DNA from: Ditibartonella choladocola
GTDB taxonomy: Bacteria > Pseudomonadota > Alphaproteobacteria > Rhizobiales > Rhizobiaceae
Length of the DNA stretch: 64,000 bases
NCBI RefSeq assembly: GCF_002007565.1
Contig: NZ_CP015625.1
Location: 1,798,001-1,862,000, forward strand
Direction: 5' to 3'
The notes below the pieces were generated by a model. It did no database searches. It was not told the origin of the DNA and saw nothing but the letters and a program-made list of their open reading frames with translations. Positions within the stretch are counted from its first letter, which is position 1, and each line of letters begins with the position of its first letter. Positions 37,959 through 47,117 of the stretch are shown piece after piece. Made by a program: the position numbers and the translations under genes.

Positions 37959-39587
37959 CTACTTTTCTATCCAGCTATTGTAGAAACTTGGACGGCCGAC
38001 AGATTCAAAACCGATACCCTTGACTTTTGCGGAGCCACCATAAACCTGCGGTTCTTCAAAGATAGGTATGGCATAGGCCTGATCGAGAATATAATCGGTT
38101 GCTGCAATAAGTTCGGCATTGCGTTTGACCGGATCGGTTTCTGCCGAAATGTCTTCCAGTTGTTTGTTCAGCTTATCATCAACAAAACTGACGACTTTGT
38201 CGCTCAAACCGCCTTTTTGCAATAAAGCATCACGATTCTTGGGATAAAACAGGCTTTTCAACACGTCCGGATCAGCGCGCCCGACCATATGTGGCATAAC
38301 CGGAGTTTTTTGCGGATCAAGATTGTCGATCACTGCATTGGTTCCATCAAATGTTTTGACATTCAAAATAACGCCGACGCGCTTCCACTGTTGGGAAACC
38401 AATTGCAACATGGCTTTGTTTTGTGGCTGATGGATCGCTTCATAAGCAGTGAGCACAAGCTTTTTCCCGTTTTTTTCACGAATACCATCCGCCCCTGTTT
38501 TAAAGCCGGCTTCATCAAGGAGTGCCTGTGCCTTCGCCTGATCGAATTGAAGTTTTGCACTTTGGTCGGAGTAACCGAAAGCATTATGTGCCATGATAGA
38601 TGTGGCCAGCGGATAATTTGACGAATAAAGCGTTTTCAGAATTTCCGGACGATTGGTCGCAAAACGCAATGCCTCACGCACCTTCGAATCGGCTACAAGC
38701 TCGTTATCGGGGCGAAAGACGATCGAATTGTTGATACCGCGAGTGCCAACCGAATAGACGATATTCCCCGACTTTTTGACGCGATCTTCGTCATAAGCTT
38801 GCAACTGCCTGATAAACTGCGCCTGACCGGCAATCAATGCGCCAATACGCACGCTGTCTTCGGGAACAGTCAGATATTTCAATTCATCGAGATAAGCGCG
38901 TCCCTGATGGGGTGATTTTTCCGGCGCCCAATTATAATCCTTGCGAACCTTCAAAACAATTTCTTTGCCAAGCGTTTCACTGTCGACATAAAATGGGCCG
39001 GTACCAATTATTTTTGTGGCATTTCCCATAGCGTCAAAGGAAAGTGCCAATGTTTTTGGTGAAACAATTCCGGAATTGATCGTCGAGGTTGCCTGCAAAA
39101 ACCCCGGTGAAGGACGTTTGAAGTGAAAACGCACTGTTAAAGGATCAACAACTTCACTATGGTCATAATTGTTTACCACTTCCGAAACCGGTTGGTGCAA
39201 ATCCTTATTGCCAAGGCCATAGGTGTCGAAGTTTTTGGCAACAATTGTCGCGTCAAGCGGCGTTCCATCCGAAAAGGTTACGCCCTCACGCAATTTGAAT
39301 TCATAAACGGTTTTATCGTCGTTGAACGACCAGGATTTGGCAAGCCATGGCTCGATTTCGAGCGTCTGCGGATTTTGATATGTCAAACGATCGGTTATCT
39401 GGTTGAGAATACCGCCATTTGTATAAGTACCGGCAAGTGGTGAATAGAGATTGGTGTGTACCTGTTTGTCGAGATAAATCAGTGTGCCACCTTCTACCGG
39501 TTCTGCTGCCTGAAGCGCCGACATACCAACAGAAAGGACAGAAACAACAGATGAAGCAATAAGAAATTTTTTGAACAAATTTTTCAT
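37959..39587 (-). CDS. Family 5 extracellular solute-binding protein of the ABC importer
   Basis: 542 aa from the ATG at 39587 (MKNLFKKF); the frame is open to 39605. A signal peptide (about 1-30, ending SALQAAE) directs it to the periplasm. Family 5 binding-protein features are GGTLIYLDKQ, LAKSWSFNDDKTVYEFKLREGVTFSDGTPLDA, PLTVRFHFKRPSPGFLQ and KVREALRFATNRPEI. It captures the substrate, probably peptides or a related solute, and delivers it to the permeases. First gene of the four-gene operon, with a 340-bp gap holding a hairpin before the permease start. Substrate cannot be told from sequence. Confidence 0.92.
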   Translation of the reverse strand: MKNLFKKFLIASSVVSVLSVGMSALQAAEPVEGGTLIYLDKQVHTNLYSPLAGTYTNGGILNQITDRLTYQNPQTLEIEPWLAKSWSFNDDKTVYEFKLREGVTFSDGTPLDATIVAKNFDTYGLGNKDLHQPVSEVVNNYDHSEVVDPLTVRFHFKRPSPGFLQATSTINSGIVSPKTLALSFDAMGNATKIIGTGPFYVDSETLGKEIVLKVRKDYNWAPEKSPHQGRAYLDELKYLTVPEDSVRIGALIAGQAQFIRQLQAYDEDRVKKSGNIVYSVGTRGINNSIVFRPDNELVADSKVREALRFATNRPEILKTLYSSNYPLATSIMAHNAFGYSDQSAKLQFDQAKAQALLDEAGFKTGADGIREKNGKKLVLTAYEAIHQPQNKAMLQLVSQQWKRVGVILNVKTFDGTNAVIDNLDPQKTPVMPHMVGRADPDVLKSLFYPKNRDALLQKGGLSDKVVSFVDDKLNKQLEDISAETDPVKRNAELIAATDYILDQAYAIPIFEEPQVYGGSAKVKGIGFESVGRPSFYNSWIEK

Positions 39588-40456
39588 TTCGGTGCCGCCC
39601 TTCAAATCGTTGCGCCTTTATTGAATTCGTCAATATCTTCAAATCCGGTTGCTTCGGGAAACGTCGTTTTGTCCTTGCATTTGCGACGGGTTTTTATCGC
39701 TCTCATGCACCCAATGGCCGACCGGTTTGAAAATTCACTTGCCCCCAAGAATAAAGCTTCAATTGAATTTTTGAACAGATGCCACTTTTGAACTTTTGAA
39801 AAACTTAAAAAATTATTCTTTATTGATTAGAAAGATTGGAAATTAATACTCGTTAAATTTCAACTCTATGAAAAATTGAAAATGGTATTTCCGACCTTCT
39901 GTTTTTAAAAAATCCCCGCCCTTATTTCCGTTTCAGAATGCGAGGTCATTATAGAGCTTTCAAAATGTTGTTTTCTTTTAAAAACTTCCGGTATTTCTTG
40001 TTAAAACCCCGAACAGTAAAAAACGGGAAGAATGTTTTGTGCAAAAATCGGGATTGGTGCAAAAATCGGGATTGCAAAATGGAAAAATTTCCAATCGGCA
40101 AATAACCCGCGTTATCATCAATTCTACTTCCTGAAACGGGCGCGCATCCCCATTCACCGGCTCCGCGCTTTCGCCATTTTATTGCACTATAATACTGTTC
40201 TATTTGCCATATTGTCTTCGGTTTTTCTCACGAGAAAGCGCTCATAAGACGAAGCTGCGACTTCATCAAAGTTTAAAAAAACGGTTGAGCATGGAAATTC
40301 TGACGAAGAATAAAGATTTTACGATATAAAATTTTAAAACCCTGCCTGTGTTGAGGAAAATTTACCAGAAGTCCGCGCTATTCGGCACATATTTAGCTCG
40401 GCGTTTTTGCAAGAGTCGTGATATTTTTTAAAAACAAGCGCAATCAGGGTGAAACA
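39588..40456. other. Divergent intergenic region
   Basis: About 870 bp between the binding-protein gene and the VOC protein gene. It contains two exact 17-18-bp tandem copies of TGCAAAAATCGGGATTG at 40040-40075. The small frame at 40032-40247 starts inside this repeat and is not considered a gene. Confidence 0.5.
40040..40075. repeat. Two 18-bp tandem repeats
   Basis: Two copies of TGCAAAAATCGGGATTG plus one base, at 40040-40057 and 40058-40075, differ only in the last base. Confidence 0.7.
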
Positions 40457-41476
40457 ATGTCCCAACCGATGAAGACTTCAAAGACAGACAAAAATTCAAA
40501 GACCGCAGAAACTTTAAAGGCCGCAGAAACTTCAAGGGCCGCGACCGGTCTGAAAGCAGAAAAACAATCAACGCCGGTCAATGGATCAATATCCGATTTG
40601 AACCGCCATCCGGTTCTGGGCATAGATCATGTATTCATATTGGCAAGCGAACTTGAAAAAAACGCTGATCGCTTCCGCCGTTTGGGATTTACTTTGTCAC
40701 CCCGCGGTGTTCATAGCAAAGAACAAGGAACAGCCAATTATACCGTGATGTTTGCGGAAGATTATTTTGAACTTTTAGGCATTGTCGAAGAAACACCGGC
40801 CAATCGCGACAAGAAATATAACCTTGAAACATATGGCGAAGGACTTTACGCCATAGCCGGACGTATCGCGAATGCAGTTAACGCGAAAAAAAGTCTTGCC
40901 GAATTGGGTTTCGATGTGACGGATGTGCAAAGTTTTTCCAGACCGCTAAAGCTGCCTGATGGAAAAACAGGGAGAGCCGCATTTTCGACAATTGCTTTCG
41001 AGCAAAACGAAGTGCCCAATGGGCAAGTGTTCATGTGTGAACAAAAGACCCGCGATATGGTTTGGCGCTCTGAATTGATGACACACAAGAACAGCGCCAT
41101 CGGCCTTAAATCGGTTACGGTCCTCGCCTCTGAACCGGAAGAGATTGCACAACGCTATGCACGTCTTTTCAGAGACGGAAGCGTAAAGAAGGAGGCTCGC
41201 GAATTTATCGTTACAACCGGAAAAAATTCAGCCACTATTCGTGTCCTGACAGAGGAAACCTATAAACGCCTTTTTCCGTCCTTCAAGGTGGAAAAAGTTG
41301 CACGTCATGCTTATGCCGGACTGTCTATTTATGTAAAAGATATTGGCACGGCCAAGCATGTGCTTGAAGAAAACGGAATCACATTTCAACAGGAAAATAA
41401 CAAAAATATTGTTATCGCACCCGATCATGCAGCCGGTACGGTTTTGGAATTTGTTGAAAAAGACCGCGCAGACTAA
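40457..41476 (+). CDS. VOC / glyoxalase-like family protein
   Basis: 339 aa from the ATG at 40457; the frame is open from 40418, but this start has a CAGGGTGA ribosome-binding site. After a Lys/Thr/Ala-rich N-terminal tail of about 45 residues made of near-repeats (TAETLKAAETSRAA), the protein shows a glyoxalase-like domain: HPVLGIDHVFILASELEKNADRFRRLGFTLSPRGVHS with a VMFAEDYFELLGI strand, then a second half-domain from about residue 210 (IGLKSVTVLASEPEEIAQRYARLF) to the C-terminal GTVLEFVE. The family binds metal and acts on varied small molecules; the substrate is unknown. Confidence 0.85.
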   Translation: MSQPMKTSKTDKNSKTAETLKAAETSRAATGLKAEKQSTPVNGSISDLNRHPVLGIDHVFILASELEKNADRFRRLGFTLSPRGVHSKEQGTANYTVMFAEDYFELLGIVEETPANRDKKYNLETYGEGLYAIAGRIANAVNAKKSLAELGFDVTDVQSFSRPLKLPDGKTGRAAFSTIAFEQNEVPNGQVFMCEQKTRDMVWRSELMTHKNSAIGLKSVTVLASEPEEIAQRYARLFRDGSVKKEAREFIVTTGKNSATIRVLTEETYKRLFPSFKVEKVARHAYAGLSIYVKDIGTAKHVLEENGITFQQENNKNIVIAPDHAAGTVLEFVEKDRAD

Positions 41477-42156
41477 ATCCTTCCCAAACAGATTTTACAA
41501 ATGCTGCTTTATCGCGCCGTGAAATAGCCTGTTTTCCACAGCGAGTCGGAGGAGATTTCCTGACGGCTCGCGAAATTTTTTCCTTTTCCCGCTTTTAAAA
41601 AAGTGATTTCAAGGTTGTAAGGGGCGGTTTTTGTGCCGGACACATGGCACAAATGCCGTTTTTACCAGCCTTTCCGTGTCAATTCCGAAGACAAAACCGC
41701 TTGACAAGGATTACAAAATATTTAAGTTGATTAAAAATATCATGTATTTTCCGGTTATCCCTGAACGCATGGATTTCAACCGTGGGCTTAAGGTAACTTT
41801 TAAAAAACATGGATTGAACCTGAGTTGTTTTATCTGGTTGGAGCAAAACTGACAGAGCTTCATTGTTAAAGGCAAAAGGGCAAAGGCTTTTTGTTTTGCG
41901 CTTTGTTTTGAAACACGGGAGTTGTCGCACTTGGCTTTCAAGGAGTCACACTTTTGAACGAGAGCCACCTTCGGGAAGGACAGAATGTCCGATAGTGGTT
42001 CGGGATTGAAATGATGAATAAACGGGTTGATTGGTCATTCCGGCAATTCAACTATGAAAAAACCGGAATGAGGAATAACAGTTTTGCTTTCTTGAACGAT
42101 AGGACAGTTCGGGCTTGAAACAATCACCCTTCGAGCTTTCGAGTTGTAGCGTATAA
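41477..42156. other. Intergenic region before the TonB-like gene
   Basis: 680 bp without a convincing gene. An 8-bp inverted repeat CATTCCGG/CCGGAATG (42036-42043 and 42063-42070) lies about 90 bp before the TonB-like start and could be a leader hairpin. Small frames on both strands are not supported. Confidence 0.45.
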
Positions 42157-42930
42157 ATGACCAATTTAGAGATAGACGAACCCAATAATCTGCCGCTGTG
42201 GTTGGGGGCAACCATTTTCGTTCTCGCCGTTTATGCGGGATTAGGCTATTGGGCAAGTACAATGCGTGGCGACCCGAATGTTGTAAGGGGTGGTGCAGAA
42301 GGCATCATGCTGGAATTTGCCGAAGAAGCAACGGCTCCCGATGTAGAAACGATTTCCGAAGTTATCAAAGAAGAAATGGTTCAAGATCAGGAAGAAGAAA
42401 AAGAAGAGCCGAAGCAGGAAGAGGAAAAGCCGCAACCGGAGCCTGAACCACAAAAATCGGAAATGGTTGAAGAGGTTAAGAAGCCCGAACCGAAAAAAGA
42501 AGTCAAAAAACCGAAAGTGGAAGCCCGTAAAGTAGAGCCGAAAAAAGATGTCAAAAGGGGTGATGTAACGCAAAAAGCATCGGGGCCGGAAATTGTTGCA
42601 AAAAGAGGCCCGACCTATGCAGCCCCGACAACAAACCGTGTGTTTGGCGGTAATGGCAGACTTGTTTCATCGTGGCAAAACAAAGTTCAACGCCGTATTG
42701 CGCTGATTGCTGCGCGCACAAAAAAACCTACAACCAACAGTCGTTCGACAACCTATGTCACTTTCAACTTTGACCAGAAGGGCAATATTACAAGCGCACA
42801 CACGTCGCGTTCATCCGGCGATGCGACAATTGATGATCTGGCACTGCAAATTGTCAAGAAATCAAGTCCTATCCCGACCCCGCCTGAAGGTTGGAACAGT
42901 TCTTTGACTGTGCCGGTCGAGGTACGTTGA
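42157..42930 (+). CDS. TonB family energy transducer
   Basis: 257 aa in the usual TonB layout: a single N-terminal membrane anchor (about 13-33, LWLGATIFVLAVYAGLGYW), a long acidic then Lys/Pro-rich periplasm-spanning linker (EEEKEEPKQEEEKPQPEPEPQ, then KKPEPKKEVKKPKVEARK), and a C-terminal TonB domain (about 165-257, WQNKVQRRIALIAARTK, then YVTFNFDQKGNITSAHTSRS and PIPTPPEGW). It would pass proton-motive energy from the inner membrane to outer-membrane receptors. No exbB, exbD or receptor gene is next to it. The 3' end, from codon 235 on, is repeated twice more in the downstream DNA. Confidence 0.88.
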   Translation: MTNLEIDEPNNLPLWLGATIFVLAVYAGLGYWASTMRGDPNVVRGGAEGIMLEFAEEATAPDVETISEVIKEEMVQDQEEEKEEPKQEEEKPQPEPEPQKSEMVEEVKKPEPKKEVKKPKVEARKVEPKKDVKRGDVTQKASGPEIVAKRGPTYAAPTTNRVFGGNGRLVSSWQNKVQRRIALIAARTKKPTTNSRSTTYVTFNFDQKGNITSAHTSRSSGDATIDDLALQIVKKSSPIPTPPEGWNSSLTVPVEVR

Positions 42931-43326
42931 CTTGTGTCCCGTCCGGTTCAGCGGCTTTCCCGTGAATTGCTTTTCTCGAATGATATGGAAAGCCGATGCT
43001 CTGGCGAAAAGAAAGAAATCAAGTCCTATCCCGACCCCGCCCGAAGGTTGGAACAGTTCTTTGACTGTGCCGGTCGAGATACGTTGACTTGTGTCCCGTC
43101 CGGTTCAACGGCTTTCCCGTGAATTGCTTTTCTCGAATGATATGGAAAGCCGATGCTCTGGCGAAAAGAAAGAAATCAAGTCCTATCCCGACCCCACCAG
43201 AAGGTTGGAACAGTTCTTTGACTCTGCCGGTCGAGGTACATTGACTTGTGTCCCGTCCGGTTCAGCGGCTTTCCCGTGAATTGCTTTTCTCGAATGATAT
43301 GGAAAGCCGAGGCCTTGGCGAAAAGT
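42857..43326 (+). repeat. Three 157-bp tandem copies including the tonB-like 3' end
   Basis: Copies lie at about 42857-43013, 43014-43170 and 43171-43326. The first includes the last 24 codons and stop of the TonB-like gene; the others are out of frame (157 is not a multiple of three) and non-coding. Copies differ by a few substitutions. Each contains the inverted repeat CGGCTTTCC/GGAAAGCCG with a 26-nt loop. Confidence 0.9.
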
Positions 43327-44774
43327 TGGCGAATTTTGCACATGATAGCAAACGAAATTTCTTTGTTTGACGGTGGATCAATAGTGCCAAATTTTGCGCT
43401 ATCGGGTTGGGAATTTTCCCTGTAATAGAATTACCGGCTTTCCCTCGTCATAACCCGTTTTTTGAAATCTGCCGTTTTGTTGGCTCAACTTGCTTTGAAT
43501 ATTAACCGGAGAAGCAATATAGACGGCCTTCACTCTACCCTGAACTTTACCCTGCGCTTTTTCATGCGCTTTATCCTGAACTTTGCCCTGCACTTTATTT
43601 TGAACTATATAACGAGTGCAAGCAGCTTATAAGAAATGCCCGCAGCTTCAATTGAAGCCACTCAAGCTTCAGGCAATGTGCAAAAATCAAAAACACAAAC
43701 CTCGTCGCTTGAAAGAGCATGAACTTTTAATGGAATATTCAGGGCTTCACCCCGTTTTTCATTATCAAATACGAAACTTGTTTACGACTTTCATGATTGA
43801 CTTGATGCATGAATTTTTAGCGCCCGCATTTATTTCTCTCCACTTTTTGCCAACAGTCGAGTTTCAGGTTTCGGCGCCCATTCTTTTTAAAAATGAAATA
43901 TGTTCATTCGCGCCTATTAAAATAGGTTCATTCGCGCCTATTTTGCCACCGACAACGGTAATGGAGCTTGCCAACCACCACTAAAGTTTCTTCAGGCTTT
44001 CGGAAAACTTCCCCGCTGTTCCGTTTGTTCGATTCTGCTTTTAATTTTTATGATAGGTCTCGCTCACCGGCTTTACTTTATTAACTTGCTCACCGAATTG
44101 TCGTTAATGAGCGCGGTCGCCTGCTTATCATTGATCGTCATACTCGCCCGCTTAACCGTTTGCGAAGGCGTTATTTTGATCGTGAATGGCTAAACTTTTG
44201 TTTTCGTGTCTCTCCGTTTTCACCAAGATTTGTTTATCCTTCGACCAATTTCAGATATTCATTCGCCATTAGATATTCATTTGGCGCATTCATACCCGTT
44301 TTTTAGCGTTTCCACTTTTTCGGTTTGTTTCATACCTTTATCGTATTGATATATCAGCCTTTTTATTCTGTGCGAGCGCTCCGCTCAGTCGCGATTTTCG
44401 CGCTTGTTTCTACAGATTTATTATGTTCCTAACGGTTTTCTCCAATTTTGCTTCTCTACCGCTATTGTATTCAATTTTCGTCTTCCATTAGATGTTATTA
44501 TCATTTATAGTATTACGCCACTTCGGCCAGAAGAGCTGGTTCATGTCTCAGGTTCGTTCATTTTTGCTTACCGGTCGAGATTATTGAACACAGTTACAAA
44601 TAAAAATATTTTTTTTAACTTGGGGTTTATTCGTTTTACTTATTTATAATTATTATAAATTTAATTCAATAAATAAAATTGATATAAAAATAGTGTTTAC
44701 AAATTTTTACAATATTATATTAAATTGTTTCTTTGAAAACTACACTTCAAAACTTCAACTGGGAAGAGGATATA
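43327..44774. other. Long non-coding stretch with short repeats
   Basis: About 1.45 kb before the MFS gene, A/T-rich at the right end. It holds a 12-bp repeat array (43531-43602) and two copies of TTCATTCGCGCCTATT 24 bp apart (43903 and 43927). Frames at 43616-43984 and 44404-44649 lack ribosome-binding sites and family features. It may be decayed coding DNA. Confidence 0.5.
43531..43602. repeat. Six 12-bp tandem repeats
   Basis: Six degenerate copies of a 12-bp unit of the form AACTTTACCCTG start at 43531 and every 12 bp to 43591. On the minus strand they read as K-V-Q-G / K-A-x-x tetrapeptides in a 64-aa open frame (43399-43593) with no recognised start signal. Confidence 0.75.
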
Positions 44775-46097
44775 ATGGATCTGATTTCGCGCGTACAGCG
44801 TCTACCACTGGGGCGTTTTCATTACAGATTATTGCTGGTAACCGGTTTAGGCTGGATGTTCGATGCTATGGATACCGGCCTTATCGCATTTATCATGCCG
44901 CGTTTATCGCAAAGCTGGCAGTTGGCGGCGCCGGAAAAGGCGTGGGTTGTCAGTATAGGATTTGTCGGAATGGCCATCGGCGCCGTATTGGCCGGTGGCA
45001 TAGCCGACCGAATTGGTCGAAAGACAGTTTTTGCAGCAACACTTGTTGTTTATAGTATTGCGACCGCCTTATGCGGTCTTGCACCCGATCTGACATGGCT
45101 ACTGGTGTTCCGGTTCGTTGTCGGCTTCGGTCTCGGCGGGCAATTGCCGGTTGCGGTCAGTCTCGTCAGTGAATATGTTCCGGCGCGCGTACGGGGACGC
45201 TTCATCGTTTTGTTGGAAAGTTTCTGGGGCGTGGGCTGGCTGTTGGCTGCGCTTATCGCCTTTTTTATTATTCCGTCTTACGGTTGGCAAATAGCCTTCA
45301 TCATTTGCGGCATACCGGCACTCTATGTGTTCTATATCTGGCGCAAAATTCCCGAATCTATTCCCTATCTCATTAATCGCGGGCGCATTGAGGAAGCTCA
45401 TAAAATCGTATGCCAACTCGAAAAAGAAGCAGGCATTCCGGTGGTGGAAAAAATCGAAGTCGCCCCCGTTGCCGAAAAGCACAACGTCTCTTTCACGCAA
45501 TTGTGGTCAAGCGGTCTTGCCAGACGCACAATCATGCTATGGCTCATATGGTTCGGCATTGTCTATTCCTATTACGGTATTTTCACATGGCTCCCCAGCC
45601 TTTTGGAACAACACGGCTTCAGCATAGTCAAATCATCCAAATACACGTTGATCCTTATTCTGGCACAGCTTCCCGGCTATATGGCAGCAGCCTGGTTGAT
45701 TGAAAAACTCGGTCGCAAGGCTACTTTGTCCGGCTTTATCGCTGCTTGTGCAATATGCGCTTATTTCTTCGGACAGGCGTCATCGGATGGCCTCATCATT
45801 TTGTGGGGCTGCTTGTTGTCGTTTTTCAACCTCGGTGCGTGGGGTGTTCTATATTCATATACGCCCGAACAATATCCGGCCAATATCCGCGCTTTCGGTT
45901 CCGGTTGGGCTTCCGCCATCGGCCGGATTGGCGGCATTGTTGCCCCGATGGTCGTCACCCACATGATGACAGCAGGTGCAGCCGCATTTTCCAGTGTGTT
46001 CATAATGTTCACCGGAGTACTCATTGCGGTTGCGATTGTCATCATCGTTTTAGGGGAAGAAACGCGAGGCCGCACACTCGAATCCATCAGCCGGTAA
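44775..46097 (+). CDS. MFS transporter (AAHS/NiaP-like metabolite symporter)
   Basis: 440 aa from the ATG at 44775, which has a GAAGAGGA ribosome-binding site; the frame is open from 44733. Twelve membrane segments in the major facilitator layout: the first carries GWMFDAMDTGLIAFIMPRL, the loop 2-3 motif is GGIADRIGRKTVF, and loop 4-5 has RFVVGFGLGGQLPVAVSLVSEY with PARVRGR. The pattern resembles the aromatic-acid/NiaP (nicotinate) group of proton symporters; the substrate cannot be fixed. It is convergent with the alcohol dehydrogenase gene, so a link to that pathway is only positional. Confidence 0.88.
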   Translation: MDLISRVQRLPLGRFHYRLLLVTGLGWMFDAMDTGLIAFIMPRLSQSWQLAAPEKAWVVSIGFVGMAIGAVLAGGIADRIGRKTVFAATLVVYSIATALCGLAPDLTWLLVFRFVVGFGLGGQLPVAVSLVSEYVPARVRGRFIVLLESFWGVGWLLAALIAFFIIPSYGWQIAFIICGIPALYVFYIWRKIPESIPYLINRGRIEEAHKIVCQLEKEAGIPVVEKIEVAPVAEKHNVSFTQLWSSGLARRTIMLWLIWFGIVYSYYGIFTWLPSLLEQHGFSIVKSSKYTLILILAQLPGYMAAAWLIEKLGRKATLSGFIAACAICAYFFGQASSDGLIILWGCLLSFFNLGAWGVLYSYTPEQYPANIRAFGSGWASAIGRIGGIVAPMVVTHMMTAGAAAFSSVFIMFTGVLIAVAIVIIVLGEETRGRTLESISR

Positions 46098-46229
46098 TCC
46101 GGCTGTTACTGGAACCGGTAGCCAAGCTGTCACCAAAACCGGTCGTGCGGCTCTTCGGTTAAGAACATTTTTAATCCGGTTTTAAAAAAACGGGCAATAA
46201 TATAAGCGGAACAACAACATGCTTCCGTT

Positions 46230-46390
46230 TTTCTTGTCCTTTTTTCTTGCCCGTTTTTTCTTGTCCTTTTTTCTGTCTCTTCTTATCCTGTCGGTTTTTC
46301 TTATCCGTTTTTCTTATCCGTTTTTTCTGGCTCGGTTTTTTCTGGCTCGGTTTTTATGGTTCGGTTTTTTCTGTCGGTTTTTCTTGCCTG
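46230..46390 (+). repeat. Pyrimidine-rich degenerate tandem repeat
   Basis: Repeating words TTTTTCTTGTCC, CGGTTTTTCTTATC and CGGTTTTTTCTGGCT recur with a period of about 15-17 bp. One strand is almost all T and C with regularly spaced G. Confidence 0.65.
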
Positions 46391-46814
46391 CACATCTAGC
46401 CAAAATTAACGCTTCTTCTCTCAAAGGCATTAACAGCGCTTCAATTTATCTGTGCCCCCTCGCCCGTGCTTCTGTTTCCCCCACACATTTTCATTATCCT
46501 TTAGAAGCTCTTCAACCATTCACTATCATTATTTCCCTCCTGTTTTGTTCATTTCCGGTTCTTTCGCTTCAATCGTTCAATCGCCCATTCCCGCCTTGTT
46601 TATTCATTCCCTCTTCCTTTTTCGCCATTGTCTCTTTCTTATTGTAGGTCTTTCGCTTTGCATCAGGCTGAAAACCAATTTTCCCTTCCCCTTTCCTCTG
46701 CCCCATCATATTTGCCCTGCCCCATCATTTCCATTTGTCCAAAGCCTATATTGTGCTTGTTAAAACGGTTTTTTCCTTTCCTTCAGGCCATATATTTTCC
46801 TTTCACCGGACGGC

Positions 46815-47036
46815 TTAAAACACGATACAGAGAAACAAAGACAATATGAGCGTTAAAGAACAGCCGACGGCAAGAACGTAAAACCGGCGTTTCAAATAGA
46901 TCTTTTCAACGATTAAGCTTGAATCGGGTTTGAACAGAAACACCGGTGAAACACCAATTTTTTGATGCGAAAATGATCGAGGAAAGCTCGCTTCACAAAG
47001 GTAGAAACGGGAAATAAATTCGGGTTCACCATCCAT
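46815..47036 (-). CDS. Possible small single-span membrane protein
   Basis: A 73-aa frame with a C-terminal hydrophobic segment RRFYVLAVGCSLTLILSLFL preceded by basic residues, as expected for a C-tail anchored protein. No ribosome-binding site is evident before the ATG at 47036 and I recognise no family, so it could be chance. It sits just beyond the terminator of the alcohol dehydrogenase gene. Confidence 0.3.
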   Translation of the reverse strand: MDGEPEFISRFYLCEASFPRSFSHQKIGVSPVFLFKPDSSLIVEKIYLKRRFYVLAVGCSLTLILSLFLCIVF

Positions 47037-47050
47037 TAAAGTTCAAGCGT

Positions 47051-47084
47051 AAAAAAACCATAACCCGTTTTTGACGGGTTATGG
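47051..47084 (-). terminator. Intrinsic terminator of the dehydrogenase operon
   Basis: A perfect 10-bp stem, CCATAACCCG (47058-47067) with its complement (47075-47084), is followed by a run of seven T on the minus strand, about 30 bp after the alcohol dehydrogenase stop. Confidence 0.9.
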
Positions 47085-47117
47085 AACCAATTCAACGTGT
47101 CTCAAAAAAAGCGTTAA

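Larger units (their letters stand above)
46098..47117. other. Long non-coding stretch with a pyrimidine-rich tract
   Basis: About 1 kb between convergent genes. Its plus strand is strikingly T/C-rich from 46219 to about 46800, with a repetitive segment at 46230-46390. Plus-strand frames there give Phe/Leu-rich low-complexity peptides and are not considered genes. A possible small minus-strand gene at 46815-47036 is listed separately. Confidence 0.5.

Noticed and set aside
42934-43279. Two 62-aa frames with almost identical sequence after the tonB-like gene
   Set aside because: They are frame-shifted readings of the 157-bp repeat copies, not independent genes.
43616-43984. 122-aa plus-strand frame
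   Set aside because: Includes short direct repeats, no ribosome-binding site, no domain pattern.
46219-46647. 142-aa Phe/Leu-rich plus-strand frame resembling a membrane protein
   Set aside because: Composition comes from the pyrimidine-rich repeat tract; no ribosome-binding site or family pattern.
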